This document shows positions 1 through 11,479 of a stretch of DNA of 64,000 bases, piece after piece. This stretch comes from Melieria omissa (lineage: Eukaryota; Arthropoda; Insecta; Diptera; Ulidiidae), in the NCBI GenBank assembly GCA_963971225.1, contig OZ020268.1, forward strand, positions 42,353,348 through 42,417,347, given 5' to 3'. The notes under the pieces were generated by a model that saw nothing but the letters and a program-made list of their open reading frames with translations, ran no database searches and had not been told where the DNA came from. The position numbers and the translations under genes were made by a program. Position 1 is the first letter of the stretch. Every line of letters begins with the position of its first letter.

Positions 1-602
1 ATTCCATGCATGAATTCATTAGCAATGCTACAAAAATATTCTTTGAAATTCTTTAAAGTCGACTTAATCCTTCGCTGCATGGCATTGCATATATGCAATG
101 TTAACTTTTCATAGATTTGGAAACTATTCTATTCAGCATTTTACAATCGTTCATTCTTCAGTTGCATCTTTTATGTTAAAAGAATTTATTACTAACGGAA
201 TTTTACGATTAACATTGAAAGTATGCGCAAAAGAATCGAAAAAGCAACAAGTGATTCGATTTGGTGAAATAATTTTGGTTATTGATGGCGATGGTGATTT
301 GGCGGTTGTCGTCGCTCAGCTGTTTAGTGCGTTGAATTACGAGTATACAGTGACGCCTGACCTCTGTTCGACTCCCCGTAGTTGTCAACACTAAAACATA
401 GATTAAACCGACTTTCATTTCGGCGGTAGCGCTCTCGCCAGGATACGGAAAATGGCCGCAAAACTTCTTTCATAGATACAGGAATTCAACAAAACTTAAT
501 TTTTACCATCAGAACTTAACAAGCAACGAGAATAATTTAACAAAAAAGTTTTCTCTTCACGGAAATTAAATCATGCAACGAAGGGTTAAACATCTCAATG
601 AT
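1..602. other. AT-rich sequence, no gene seen
   Basis: Short frames only, without recognisable domains or repeat boundaries. I see nothing supportable here. Confidence 0.5.
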
Positions 603-910
603 ATAAATTCATTGCACTTAAACGGAAACTTTGGCTACCAAAAAGTGTGTGCACAGTTTGTTCTGCACAAGTTGACTGACGCCATCGCATCGATTGACAC
701 TTGTGACTGTTCTTGAACCACAGCTCAAGTGCGGTACCGTGCGACTTTCACCTTTTCGGAAAAATTCATTTTTCCATGAAAGCAGGGTTTTTTGGAAGAC
801 GTAGAAGCCATCCAAAAGGACATCCCGGCTGATGATCTAAAACACTCATTCGACATGCTTTTAGACCGTGGAATTCCGTGGACCGTGGCAAAATCGGTTT
901 TGCCAAAATA
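603..910 (+). pseudogene. Mariner-like transposase remnant (deleted)
   Basis: In shifting frames the plus strand gives a short stretch YQKVCAQFVLHKLTDA (about 630-685), similar to the KVxARWVPxxLT region of mariner transposases. A C-terminal-like stretch EDVEAIQKDIPADDLKHSF (about 798-860) is followed by MLLDR. The catalytic middle is missing and no intact frame joins the two pieces. I read this as a decayed, internally deleted mariner copy. I could not define terminal inverted repeats. The family call rests on motif resemblance only. Confidence 0.45.
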
Positions 911-1142
911 AATTTGTTGTTATTATTTTTTCTCGTAAGGAAACGTATAGTGATTGAAAAAGTTGAACAATGATAGGCTATGGTGGGGGGGTTTGATGCC
1001 CAATTCTCCCCCTTGGCTAGGCCTCTGTTCTTCCCGTATTGCATTTCAACAACAGAAGTAATTTCAGCTGTCACAACTGGCGCTGCGATGATATTTGACA
1101 AGTCAACTATGGAATATTTCCTGTGGTGGCTAGACTAAAAAA

Positions 1143-1330
1143 ATGAAGCATCTCTGTGATAAATTACAGAGATGCTTCGTAACTTTGGCTGGCAATGCGA
1201 CAGCAACTATTCAAGCATTCAAGGACAATATTCGAGTTGTAATTGGCAAAGTTCAGCCACTAATCTACAAAAACATGATGAAAGAAGAACACGAACGACG
1301 ATTTGTAGAAGGGCCGAGGCAGATATTTGG
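1143..1330 (+). pseudogene. Transposase C-terminal fragment beside a 13-bp hairpin
   Basis: The plus-strand frame from 1143 reads LQRCFVTLAGNATATIQAF followed by KDNIRVVIGKVQPLIYKN. This resembles the C-terminal helix-rich tail of Tc1/mariner-type transposases (IRRVIxEVQPxxxxNVM). It is followed by degenerate sequence. Its start coincides with a perfect inverted repeat, arms 1145-1157 and 1166-1178 with an 8-nt loop. It may belong to the same broken copy as the piece upstream or to a second element; the sequence does not decide. Confidence 0.4.
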
Positions 1331-2038
1331 CGTATATTGCGTTATATTACTTACTCCATAGTTCGTTTAGTAAAAGTATTACCACCTACTATGCTCGTAT
1401 CTTGTGAATCAAAATGCTGAAAATCCTTGTATTTGCCTTCTTTTTTCATGTTTCAATTTGATCTCCTTCTTCGACAATATTGACAGTATTGGCTGCTTCT
1501 TGTTGCTGCTGCTACTTTGTCATTCCACCCTACGAAGCTGCCTTTTGAATTATCATCAACGACAATAATCAATTTGTGCAAATAGTGCCCAAAGCAACCT
1601 GCATTCTAAAGAGTAGAATACAGGTAGAGTAGAAGTAGAAGTAGAAGATATGTAAAAAAGTCTTGTTTTTAATCAGTAGGAAGACGATGCACTGCCACAT
1701 TGTGATATGCTCGAAATTTCAACATACTTGGATTTCGAGCTATGCAAATCTAATGTGAGGCGTATCACATCATGTCGACCTTAGACACAGCGAGGTAATC
1801 AGCATAAGGAAAACCACATCTTTTATGTATTTTATTTATTGCCAAATGGCAGTAGAGAACATGGCAGAGTGCTTCGTCTTCTTTGCCTTAGTAATTTATT
1901 TTGATTTATTTATTTATGTATGAATTTATTTGTTTCGATTTGCCAACACTACAAGACTAACCATCGATCTTATATACATTTCACAAACACTTAAATTTAA
2001 AAGTAACATAAATAACTTAATGGTAAGTAGTAAGTAAC
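1331..2038. other. No gene seen
   Basis: AT-rich DNA with a short purine repeat (GTAGAA units, about 1625-1650). No coding signal or element boundary could be supported. Confidence 0.5.
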
Positions 2039-2042
2039 TTAA

Positions 2043-2443
2043 CCCTTTCGCTACAGGATTTTACTGGGGAATGTTAAAATTTTAAATTTTACTTTTTAGG
2101 CTTCTGTGTGATTATATTAGCAACATTCCAAAAGACATTTTTTAATTTTTATACTCGGACCCTGTATTTTAGAGTGTGTTTTTTTTAGAAGTAACCACAT
2201 CGCAACCACAAAGTATCTAAATTGAAAGAAAACGTCAAATTCAAAAGTTATCTAAATTTTTCTGCTTCTTCTTCCTTTACTATGCCATTAAAAAAACGTG
2301 TACACTTTTCTACTTTAAGCTTTAATATTCAGTTTATTAATTTCGTATTTTACCTAAAACTTCAAACTTTTCTAAGGACCAACAAAATATGTATTCTTAA
2401 AACCACAGAGGGTTCAGACGTCCACAAAGCAGGAACGAAAGGG
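2043..2443. mobile_element. TTAA-flanked MITE, CCCTTTCG termini (copy 1)
   Basis: The left end begins CCCTTTCG directly after TTAA (2039-2042). The right end finishes CGAAAGGG and is followed by TTGA (2444-2447), a one-base variant of the target site. TTAA targets with CCC-starting termini are the hallmark of the piggyBac superfamily. No transposase is encoded, so this is a non-autonomous copy of about 400 bp. The sequence next to its right terminus matches, inverted, the left side of the copy at 12079, and its left side matches the right side of that copy. This confirms a family rather than chance termini. Confidence 0.65.
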
Positions 2444-2559
2444 TTGAAAGTAAACAAAAAAACACAAGCAAGTAAGTAACGTAAAAGCATAGAGAAACCG
2501 TTAGTTAACAGAAACAGATAACCAACATTTAAACGCTCAAACTATTTATTATACTATTA

Positions 2560-2999
2560 CACTGTGCGACAACAAATTTTACACACAAAAAAGTCTTTTT
2601 ACTTGCAAAGTTAGAAGGACGAAATTCAAAGATGTAGTAGTGTACATATCGGTCCTTATGATATGTTTTTTTCAAAATTATTGGAAATTTGCAAGGATAT
2701 TCAAGGATAAAGTTTTAAAAGGACATTTTCAATACCTCTTCGTCCTTTTTCACTGAAACATTAAATTTTCTAAGATTCTAAGCATTTTTCTCTTTGATAC
2801 CAATATTTTTGTTCTACAATGCGCCCAATTTTTAAAATAATTGTTTGAAATAAACATGTCTCTAAAATTTCAAAGTCCTTTAAAAAAATCCTGAGGGAGA
2901 AAAACTAAAAACGCAGTTTTACTACATTTGGCCTCTAGTTTTGCAAATATATTGATTTTTTCGTGTGTTTTGAAATGTTTTGATTTTTATCGCACGGTG
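2560..2999. mobile_element. MITE with CACTG/CACCG termini and TTA target duplication
   Basis: The left terminus CACTGTGCGA (2560) and the inverted right terminus TCGCACGGTG (ending 2999) are complementary apart from one base. Both are flanked by TTA (2557-2559 and 3000-3002). Length is 440 bp with no coding capacity. CACTG-type termini and a 3-bp duplication fit CACTA-like elements, but so short an inverted repeat cannot fix the superfamily. Confidence 0.5.
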
Positions 3000-3311
3000 T
3001 TATATGACAAAAGAAAATAAATATTGATAAACTGACAAAAAAAAAACGTTTAGGTCGCAGTGCACTTTCACTGCTAATAACTGACAAAATCCTAGAGTTG
3101 CAATATTACGAAACCCTAACAGCAATTGTCGCTTTTGGCATTACAACGTTTCACTCTTTAACTGACAGTCCGCACTCTGCACTCTGCCGCACGTCTCCCT
3201 CATTGCCTTCTTGAGTGCACTTGCGTTGTAGTCAGCGGCTGCACTCTCTAATTATATTCAACTTTAGCCTGGTTTCTCGTGTTTGTCCCAGGGCTGAGTG
3301 TTTGTGGAAAG

Positions 3312-3337
3312 CACACACACACACACACACACACACT
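3312..3337. repeat. (CA)n microsatellite
   Basis: About 13 uninterrupted CA units, followed at 3390-3406 by a TG run of about eight units. Confidence 0.9.
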
Positions 3338-4033
3338 TACATAATTTCACACGCAAATGCAATTATGTAAGAGTCATAGTGCAGTTGCATGTGTGTGTGT
3401 GTGTGTATGTGTACGGCTCGCATACTAATTTTGTTAAACGCTTCGTTAAATCATTAAATTCACATTTGGTCTTGGAGGGTGAGCGCGCACGAATGCCTTC
3501 GACAACAACAACAACAGCACCATCAACACCAACATCAACACCAGCAACAACAGCACCCGCAACAGTCTCGGTGTCACCATCACCAACGTCATCGGTAATG
3601 CCATCACCAGCCATTACCAGCGACGCGTCGTTGCCGCTGACGCTGCGTCTATGAGGACTTCTTGACGGTTGCGGCTACGTTGTGTTTATTAAACAGCGAA
3701 CAGCTTAAGACGCGGCGGCCACGCCAACGCCAACTACAACCACATTGGCAGCGTCGACGTCAACGTCGACGTCAACCAAGTCGGTGGCACATTATGTTGA
3801 CGGCAAAATACATACTTGACATAATTTCATTATGTGGCTCGTCGCGTGTACATATGTATTTTATTAACTTGTTTTTAACACTCGTATAGACAGTCAAGTT
3901 TTCGCCTATCCGCCGCACGTGGTTGCCACCATTTCCTACTCGCATGCGTGCGACTCTAATTCAACGCCGCCCCGCCCCGCCACTGCGAGCGCCCACTCCC
4001 AGCGAAGTCAAAGCCGAAATGTGGAATACTAAA

Positions 4034-4070
<37 letters not shown>
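4034..4070. repeat. (CA)n microsatellite
   Basis: About 18 uninterrupted CA units, followed by CATA-type repeats. Confidence 0.9.
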
Positions 4071-4072
<2 letters not shown>

Positions 4073-5674
4073 CATACATACATACGACTACATATACAAA
4101 TGTATACACATAATTTCATATAATATGGATGTATGTATGTGTGATTGTATGTGCGTGTGTTGGCATGTGTGCTGTTTGAATTATGTTCGCCCTACTTGAG
4201 TGCACAGCAAACAACTTAATTTTTGCTTCTTGCGCTGTGACAGCGCGAACGCAGCCGATCAGCCGGCAGTGCGCCCAGCTGTCAGTGTCGTCATTATTGA
4301 AATGTCATCAGTTATGCGCGCTACGCAAGCACATGGAAATTGGAAAATTTAGTTTCAGCGCCGCGTTAATATGGAAATTTCGTCTACTTCACAGACTTTT
4401 TGCATTTCATTTTTGCATATCACGCAAACAAACTTCTTGGCGAAAATTACATTTCTTCAATTTTTCATTCGCACTCAGCGAAGCTTTTTTGTGCGCTCTC
4501 TCGTTGTTACGTAAGTCATTTTGTCAGATATTTAACTCTTTTTTCGTCACTTTTGATCCGACGCAGCACAATGATTGATACTTTTCGGTATGTACACGAG
4601 ATGTTGTACCGCTAAGCGACGAGCTCATTGAGCTGATTACGGGTCCTTGTAATGAGGACTTTGGTTTTCAACTTTATTCATTTTTCTTACTCCATCTAAT
4701 CACTTTTGCAGCAAATGGTGTTCTTCATGTATAAATTAAAACTTTTTACAATTATTTTTTTATGAAATAAGTAATTTAATTTATCACCCAAGAAAAAGCA
4801 TTGACACATTTTCGGCTACAGCCATGTTTCAAGGACTTCTATATGGATTTTTTTTTTAATTATTTATAACCGTCATTTTTTTTACTACTTCATACTTCAA
4901 GTATACTCGTAATACTACATTTTCGTTTTAATAAAATTAATTTTTAGGCATTAACAAAAGATCAGAATTACTTTATGCATTCACAGATGAAAGAAATAAT
5001 GTGTAAATTCTCTAAATGCTGTTTCGTTAATATTTATTGCCCTCGTGCATGACTTTCTTACAATTCAGTCGCTGTGATAATAACACTGGAACCATGAGGG
5101 TGGCAAATCGGGAATACTGATTCGAAGCGTTTAGCGAAATACTCTGAATTTAAGATTATTCATTGCAAATGGTAAACCTAGATTAAGGATGGTTTGGGGA
5201 TTATGGATGAGTGTCGGAGTTATAGCTGGGCACTGCCTTATTGGTTAACATGCCAACAAACAGCGACTGCTGCTCAACTACGACTGCTGCAGAAAAGAAG
5301 AAGATTGCGGGGAAAGAATATGCATCCGATTTGTGTGAAAATTAAATTCTCAACATTTTTTCTGAGTTACCTATCAATAAAAGGAAGGTTGCCACCAAGA
5401 AGTTTAGTACTAGTCATAAGAAAGGATGTCGAGCATGGGAAGCGGCTAAGAGAAAAATCCCGTATGGAAACACAATGGGCCCCGAAGGACCTTAATGATA
5501 ACCTCAGAGACAACCTAGCCTACCCAAGTCCCTGTAGTAACTTGATCAAATGCTTGTGCCAGAAAACCGAAATTCCGTTTTCGTTGCGATTAGAAAACGG
5601 CTGGTATTCTATCTGCGTTTCAACTTATAAAGAAATTTTGAACGTGAAAAAGTAGAGGGAGCTTTCAACAATAT

Positions 5675-6073
5675 TGCCGGCCTTGATAGTCAAGCGGGTA
5701 GCGCGCTGGCTTCTCATACCAAAGGCTCCAGGTTCGATTCCTGGCTCGGGCTGGTGAACAACTCATCTACTTCTATCGCCATCCACATGAAGGGAATGAG
5801 AATTACAAGAATCGCACAAGTGCGCTCTTGGCAGGCAATGGCAAAACCTCCAAGTGTGAACGAAAAACTGCCAATCGCCGTTCGGATTCGGCGTTAAACT
5901 GTAGGTCCCCTGCCCCCTTTCCCCATCCGCTTGAAATGTGTGCTGTAACATATGTTGGCAAAACAGTGTTGCATACACAGTTCAAAAACGGGTGAAATAT
6001 GTGGTATCACAATGGGCCTTTCAGGCCTCCGAGTGTGTCTCTCATAGAGGCAGCCACCGCAACCAAACCTAAC
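5675..6073 (+). mobile_element. tRNA-derived SINE, copy 1, 13-bp target duplication
   Basis: The head (about 5683-5755) has a pol III A-box-like TAGTCAAGCGGG and a perfect B box GGTTCGATTCC inside a 5-bp T-stem (CCAGG/CCTGG). The body (about 5815-5915) contains a core shared with two other copies in the window, including the stretch ending AAACTGTAGGTCCC. The tail (about 5999-6073) resembles the 3' end of the LINE family found here. CTTTCAACAATAT flanks both sides (5662-5674 and 6074-6086). It is inserted in LINE RT sequence. There is no closing acceptor stem, so it is not a functional tRNA gene. Confidence 0.85.
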
Positions 6074-6306
6074 CTTTCAACAATATAATTCCGGCGGCCA
6101 TTACTGGCTCACTGACTAACCCAAATCTATGCAAGCCGATAGTGGACATAGTTCACAACCTGTTTACGAATAGGGTTATCAACTCCTCCACTGTTGCACT
6201 GTAGTCTTGCAAAAAAGCAGTTGGCAAAAAATGGGGTATCCAACCACGTACCATGTACTGGATTTACATCTCTGTGATTAGGCCCATTCTATTCTGTGGA
6301 GCAGTA

Positions 6307-6847
6307 CGAGGGCGGGTCAATAAGTCCGTGACTTTTTGAATTTCCCGCCTCTTAATTGAAATGGCAACACTGCTCCCGTCAACAGTCATCTGTCAGTTGA
6401 CTCTTGTCAAAAATTGTACAAGCTGCTAATTTAGTTTGTTTTTGACAGCCGTTAATATCAGACTACCGCGTTGACTGAGAAGAAAATGGAAAAAAGTGAA
6501 TTTCATGTGCACGGGTGCACACATGTGCAGTTTCCATGGCAAAAATCTATGAATTGGGCTACGAATTACTTCCTCATCCCGCCTATTCACCCGATCTAGC
6601 CCCAAGTGACTATTTCTTGTTCCCAAACTTGAAGAAATGGCTCGGCGGAAAGAGAAGTCATCTCACAAACAAATGCCTATTTTGAAGACCTCGACAAATC
6701 ATATTTTTCGGAAGGGATAAAAAAACTGGAGAAACGTTGAGCTAAGTGTATAGATCTCAAAGGAGACTACGTTGAAAAATAAAATAACTTTTTGTCTAAA
6801 AACCTGTGTTTCATTCAAAAAGTCACGGACTTATTGACCCACCCTCG
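6307..6847 (+). mobile_element. Internally deleted mariner element
   Basis: Inverted repeats of 34 bp (6307-6340 and 6814-6847) differ at one base and are flanked by TA on both sides (6305-6306 and 6848-6849). Length is 541 bp, against roughly 1.3 kb for a complete mariner. Inside, an N-terminal start MEKSEF (about 6486) is followed after a deletion by LLPHPPYSPDLAPSDYFLFP and NLKKWLGG (about 6566-6645). That segment carries the third catalytic Asp region of the mariner D,D34D triad. The first two Asp residues are missing, so the copy is non-autonomous. It interrupts the LINE remnant. Confidence 0.9.
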
Positions 6848-7760
6848 TAGTATGGTGGACTGTCCTGGATAAGAGGGTTAACCAGAAACTTCTGGACTCA
6901 GTCCAAAGATCGGCGGCACTCATAATAACTGGGTCATTCGGTCAACACCGTCCAAAAGGCTCTACGCCTTGCTCCACTTTCTTCCTGTTGACCTCTTCGG
7001 GAAACAAGCTGCAACCCTCTCTGCAGTGAGACTAAATACGATCGAAAGATGGACACGAACTGATTTCGGTTACTGCCGGATTCTAAGCAGTTCACCTGAC
7101 AACATAGACTAATCGTTACCATCATATCTGTTCGACTCTAAATTCTCAACCCTCATACCTCATAGACAAGAGAAAGAACAAGACACGGTTTCGAAAACTG
7201 GAATATGTTTCCATATAGACCGCTCCAAGCTAGATGGCAGAGTAGGGGCGCATAGTTCGCATTTTCACTGACAGCCAGGCAGCAATTAAAGCCCTCAAGC
7301 AGGTCTCAACCACATCGAAAGGGGTTGCTTTTTGCCGCTCCCTACTAAATGAGTTAGGGCATGTGCACAACATTACCTTTATCTGGGTACCGGGCCACAA
7401 AGCCATCATCATGCCTACAGACTAGGCGTCAACAGTCAGAACTTCTGCCGTAGTTGCCACAATGAAGAGGAGGAGGAAGCTATTAGTCATCTTCCCTGCA
7501 ACTGACCAGCTCTATCTAGACAAAGATGGAACACCCTAGGCTCTCCTTTCTTCTCCTTCGACAACTTGCATGACCTCAGTTCAGCTAACATCAAAAACTT
7601 GCTTGAGTTCATCCACAATTCAAAATGGCTTGAATAGGCTTCTCGACTTGCAGTAAGACAGACCCTCAACTTGTGGTATTATGACGGGCCCATTCCCTGG
7701 TCTAAGTGTGTCTTTCGGCAAGTCGCATGCCAAGACAACCACCAAAACCTGCAAAAATTT

Positions 7761-8169
7761 CTATCTACATTGTTAGCAAAAATGAGAAAATTAGAGAGAG
7801 TGAGATTCCGACATGTCCAGTGGGTTGGAATGGTCTCTCAGAATGTGGCGTTTTACTGTTTCCACTTTTCTTCATTCTTTTTCTTTTAAATACACCAAAC
7901 TCTGAAAGGAAATGCTCATCATGTAAGATATTCAATTTTCTGTTAACGTTTCGAAACAAAATTGTATAGACGTCAAAACAAAACAGCTGTTTTAATTTTA
8001 TTTCGAATTAAAGTCAAATCGTCTGTTTTGTAGCACACCCCTCAAAAATTCGTACGATTTCCAGTTCCGATTTCGATTTGAAATCGTGCGATTTGGAGCA
8101 CATGCCTGATTGATAGATTTTCATATTTTTATTAAACTTGTTCTAAAATTTAATTTCAAAGAATTTTAG
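7761..8169. other. No gene seen
   Basis: AT-rich sequence past the LINE 3' end. The LINE family tail region (about 7671-7745) ends just upstream. Nothing else could be identified. Confidence 0.5.
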
Positions 8170-8173
8170 TTAA

Positions 8174-8707
8174 CCCTTTTCGATCAATTTCCTCATTTCT
8201 TGAGACAAAATTTTTCTTTCAAAATATTGACTCTCATTGCATATTTTAGCAATTAAATACAACAAAATATCAAACAAATTATTTGGGTTCAGAATTACAG
8301 CTCAATAAATTTTATCATGCAAAATTGACAACAATTGTACAACAGTATAATTTTTTTAAAAACTCGGAGAAATATTAAACGTACAAAATTTACGTTTAAG
8401 TTATTAAGTTTTATAAATCAACTGAGATTTGAACTTTAAAGTTGTTCAGCTTTTTGTTGCCAAAAAATATTACATATTTAAAAATTTCTGCGCAGAAGTT
8501 CCGCCACTTGCTGGTTTTTCAAATTCTTGCAAAGAGTTGCTTACAAAACTCACTCTTACTTTGTAGCCACGGCCATTATGATTTATATTTTAAAACAAAG
8601 TGACACAACACAGCCTATTTAATGAAAATTACAAAGCTGTTTCATTAAAAATGCGTTTGCTGTCAACTGAAAAATCTTCGATATATCCTACAAATTTCCG
8701 AAAAGGG
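8174..8707. mobile_element. TTAA-flanked MITE, CCCTTTTCG termini (copy 2)
   Basis: Left end CCCTTTTCG follows TTAA (8170-8173). The inverted right end CGAAAAGGG ends at 8707 and precedes TTAA (8708-8711). The interior is AT-rich without a transposase. Length is 534 bp. A perfect TTAA duplication and CCC termini fit the piggyBac superfamily. Confidence 0.7.
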
Positions 8708-8711
8708 TTAA

Positions 8712-10750
8712 GAAACAAAGTTTTTGGTAATGGAAAGACAAATAAATTCATGTCTATTATTTGTCTTTCTAATACCATCACTATTGCATCCTTTTAGTTG
8801 TAATATTTCGAAGCAATTACAAAAATTAAATTGAGTCATTTTCCTGCAGCAAAAATTTAATTACTTTATGACAATTGCCAAATTCGTGTAGAATTGCACT
8901 GACAAGACGTCTTCCGAATATATATCGAGACTCTTTGTCAGCGTTTAGCTTTGAGTCAACAACTTCCAATTTATTGCATTCACTTGATGCCAAGAGAGAC
9001 TCGGATTAATTTGCATTTGCGCGCAACCCAACTGGAAAATACACAAAACACACAAATTTAAGTAAAGTCAAACACAAACACAAATACAAATACAAATAAA
9101 CCGCGTCAAGCGCCCGGTCGCCCACCAGCTCGCAGCAGGCGGCAGCAGGAGAAAGTAGCCACTTGCCGTGCTCGCCGGCTGACTGACTGACTGACGTCTT
9201 GCTCAATCTACAATTGCCACTCAACGTTGCGGCGTGCAAGCGATTTTTCGCATTTTTCGGTGCGCCTCGTTGGGTGGAAGTTTTGTTTATCGATTAACTG
9301 AAAAGAAATTACTTGCCACTTAAGCGGCACTTTTAAGAATTTCAAACCAGAACGTTCTGTTTGTACAATTTTGATGGATTACCACTTCGTTTGCGGGAGC
9401 TTGCGACGTGTGTGTGTGTGTGTGTGTGTGTGTGGCCACAACATTCAAGTACATATGGACGGTGATTGTGCGAGGAATTAGTGCGAATGCGAGTAAAATT
9501 AGAATTTTGCATAAAGTTAAAAACATGGATTTTGCGCCGACACACAGTGAAGTCGAAATTGCAAAGCGAGCGATTTGTTTGTAGACACTTTTCATTCAAA
9601 ATTCCATGTACATATTTAGATTTATTACGATTGTCGTAAATGTAAAAGTCAAAGTAAATTTAAAATAATGATCCATTTAATGAATTTTGTCGATGTTTAT
9701 CCCATAAATTAAATAAGCCATATTAATCGAGTAGAACTTCCATATGAAATCAAACCTTCAATACAATGTTGGTGTTTAGATTTAGTTGAAAACTCAACAA
9801 GTTAAGTTTAGAATTAAGATTGTTCAAAAGCTGATTACAAAAGTTCATAGTACAAAGAAAATCAACCCAAACACAAAACTCAATCAGCGTATGTATTGTA
9901 GTTGCATTGTTTTATTGCCCAATTATTCGTTGCTTAGGCTTTGCAATGAAGAGATAAATTTACTTGAGTGAATATTGATCAGTTAAATTACAGCTGTGGC
10001 TGTTTGTATAATTAATTGTCAAGAGTTTATTTAAATACTTAATTACATACGCTGTGAACAATGGGCATTCAAACTTGAAGTGATGCATAAATTACCGAAA
10101 GAATGAATGGATTATTTTCGTGGAATCGAATATATTTGCAAATTAAGACAAAACTTTTGACACAAAGAATTAATTACGCTGAAAAAGATATTCGCTATTT
10201 GAAAAGACAAAGACAACAATGTGGAGCACATTCGAACATGATTCAGATGGCTACAAACAAATAAAATAAAGATACACTTTTTGAGGTTAACCAAGCTTCT
10301 GGCGTTTCTGTTGTTAAGGACTCCTTAAGGACTCATAGATGTAAAATATTTACTCTCTTGAGAAACATATTGAACTGTGTGACTCAAATACATTTCCACA
10401 TTTCTTCCACATTTTAGAAGGACAATTTTGAAAGACGGTAAGTATCGGCCAAAGAGAACTGTTGCGGCGGGCCGTAACTTCCCTTCTATGTTCAGTTAAT
10501 TAAGTAAGTAAGTAGATTGGCGTCCTTATCTTAATAACTTAGTTCGTACTGTAAAAAAATGCTTCAGAACAATTCCAATAGCCTCAGTTCTAATTCGAGT
10601 AACGCAATCGAATTTTACTGAGTAGGACCTGGAATTTCCCATCTAACGCATCTTCTAACCTCGAATCGAATACAGCACTGTGGCTGCAATCAAACTGTCA
10701 AAGACTTTGACTAACGACACTCAAACGTTCTACGCCTATTCTGACACACA
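8712..10750. other. Gene-poor region
   Basis: AT-rich DNA with a (TG)n run at 9409-9434. Around 9000-9250 a more GC-rich patch has no open frame of convincing composition. No element boundaries or exons could be supported. Confidence 0.5.
9409..9434. repeat. (TG)n microsatellite
   Basis: About 13 uninterrupted TG units. Confidence 0.9.
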
Positions 10751-10757
10751 CACACGG

Positions 10758-10985
10758 CAGCTGCCGTAGCTCAGCTGTCTCGTGCGTTGGGCCGCGAGTC
10801 AAGACTCCGCAAGTTCTATACTCCGTTGCGTTAACACCGAAAAAAAAGAAAAAACAAAAACAAAAATTTTTCTTTCGGCGGCTGTCCTCTTAGCAGGAAA
10901 TGGCAAACCTCTGAGAGTAAAATTGCCTATGAAAAAGCTCCCAACTCGCCGTTCGGAATCAGCATAAAACTGTAGGTCCCACAAT
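10758..10985 (+). mobile_element. tRNA-derived SINE, copy 2, 3'-truncated
   Basis: The head carries an A-box-like GTAGCTCAGCTGTC. An A-rich linker (about 10840-10872) leads into the shared core beginning GGCGGCTGTCCTCTTAGCAG and ending AAACTGTAGGTCCC (about 10876-10982). The core is very similar to the inverted copy at 51708-52040 and more distantly to the copy at 5675. The LINE-derived tail is absent and no target duplication was found. Confidence 0.75.
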
Positions 10986-11479
10986 TTATCTGCGAAAATC
11001 TTGGAAACTAGGCACCTAGACAAGAGTAAATCTTTACAATGTGCAATTTATGCTCGTTAACCCTTTCCAACATGAAAATAAACCGGGCTGTGTGAATTGT
11101 GTGGGCTGTAGTCCAATATATTGGACATTGTTACTGAAACAATTAAGGTGTTTTCCCCTCACACTTTCTAAAATTATCTATTTGAGTTTTTCGTATTGAC
11201 TGATGATACATTTTTCTCGCCGTAAGTCTGGAGCAGCACTCAAATATTTCGGCTCATATTTGAAGATGGCATCATTCACAAATGAAAGCAAGACGAGGTC
11301 TGTATGTCTGTAAGTAGAACTTGAATGTACAGAAATAGCAAAATCGATAATCCAGCAAGACTGTAGGATCGCACAGAAATACTCAGCTCACTTAGAAAAC
11401 AGAGCATTAGAAAAGTCGTAGTGATTTAAACAGAACATTGTCTAGTTGTTTGTTTATATGGATGTCTTACTAATAGTTT
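10986..11479. other. Solo TTAA/CCCTTTCC terminus, otherwise no gene
   Basis: TTAACCCTTTCC at 11057-11068 looks like one end of the TTAA MITE family, but I could not find a partner end. The rest has no recognisable content. Confidence 0.35.

Larger units (their letters stand above)
3003..5649. other. Gene-poor region with microsatellites
   Basis: Contains CA/TG runs and low-complexity CAACAA and Thr/Pro-type triplets (about 3500-3620). These create open frames, but the frames have biased simple composition and no domain. A 153-codon frame at 5194-5655 has no recognisable family; only its far end runs into the LINE remnant. I see no supportable host exon. Confidence 0.5.
5650..7760 (+). pseudogene. 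Decayed RNase H-type LINE, interrupted by a SINE and a mariner
   Basis: Pieces of a non-LTR retrotransposon polyprotein lie in order on the plus strand. The reverse transcriptase motif A, VEGAFNN, is at 5653-5673. A thumb/connection segment KKAVGKKWGIQPRTMYWIY continuing to PILFCGAV lies at about 6210-6305 and resumes as WWTVLDKRVNQKLLDSVQRS after the mariner. RNase H motifs FTDSQAAIKAL (about 7264) and TFIWVPGHK (about 7380) follow. A terminal zinc-finger-like FCRSCHNEEEEEAISHLPC comes next (about 7440-7500). The middle of the RT domain is absent and stops and frameshifts are frequent. The SINE and the mariner both have target duplications in LINE sequence, so the LINE is the oldest layer. 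Clade is uncertain; RNase H argues against a typical jockey element. Confidence 0.75.

Noticed and set aside
3298..3654. Thr/Pro-rich mucin-like ORF
   Set aside because: It begins in a CA repeat and consists of simple CAACAA/ACC triplets. The opposite strand is equally open.
5194..5655. Host protein of 153 codons
   Set aside because: There is no recognisable domain, the end runs into LINE RT sequence, and the composition is not convincing.
5683..5755. A tRNA gene (good T-arm and B box)
   Set aside because: The acceptor stem does not close, the anticodon arm is poor, and the sequence is the head of a 399-bp element with a target duplication. It is a SINE.
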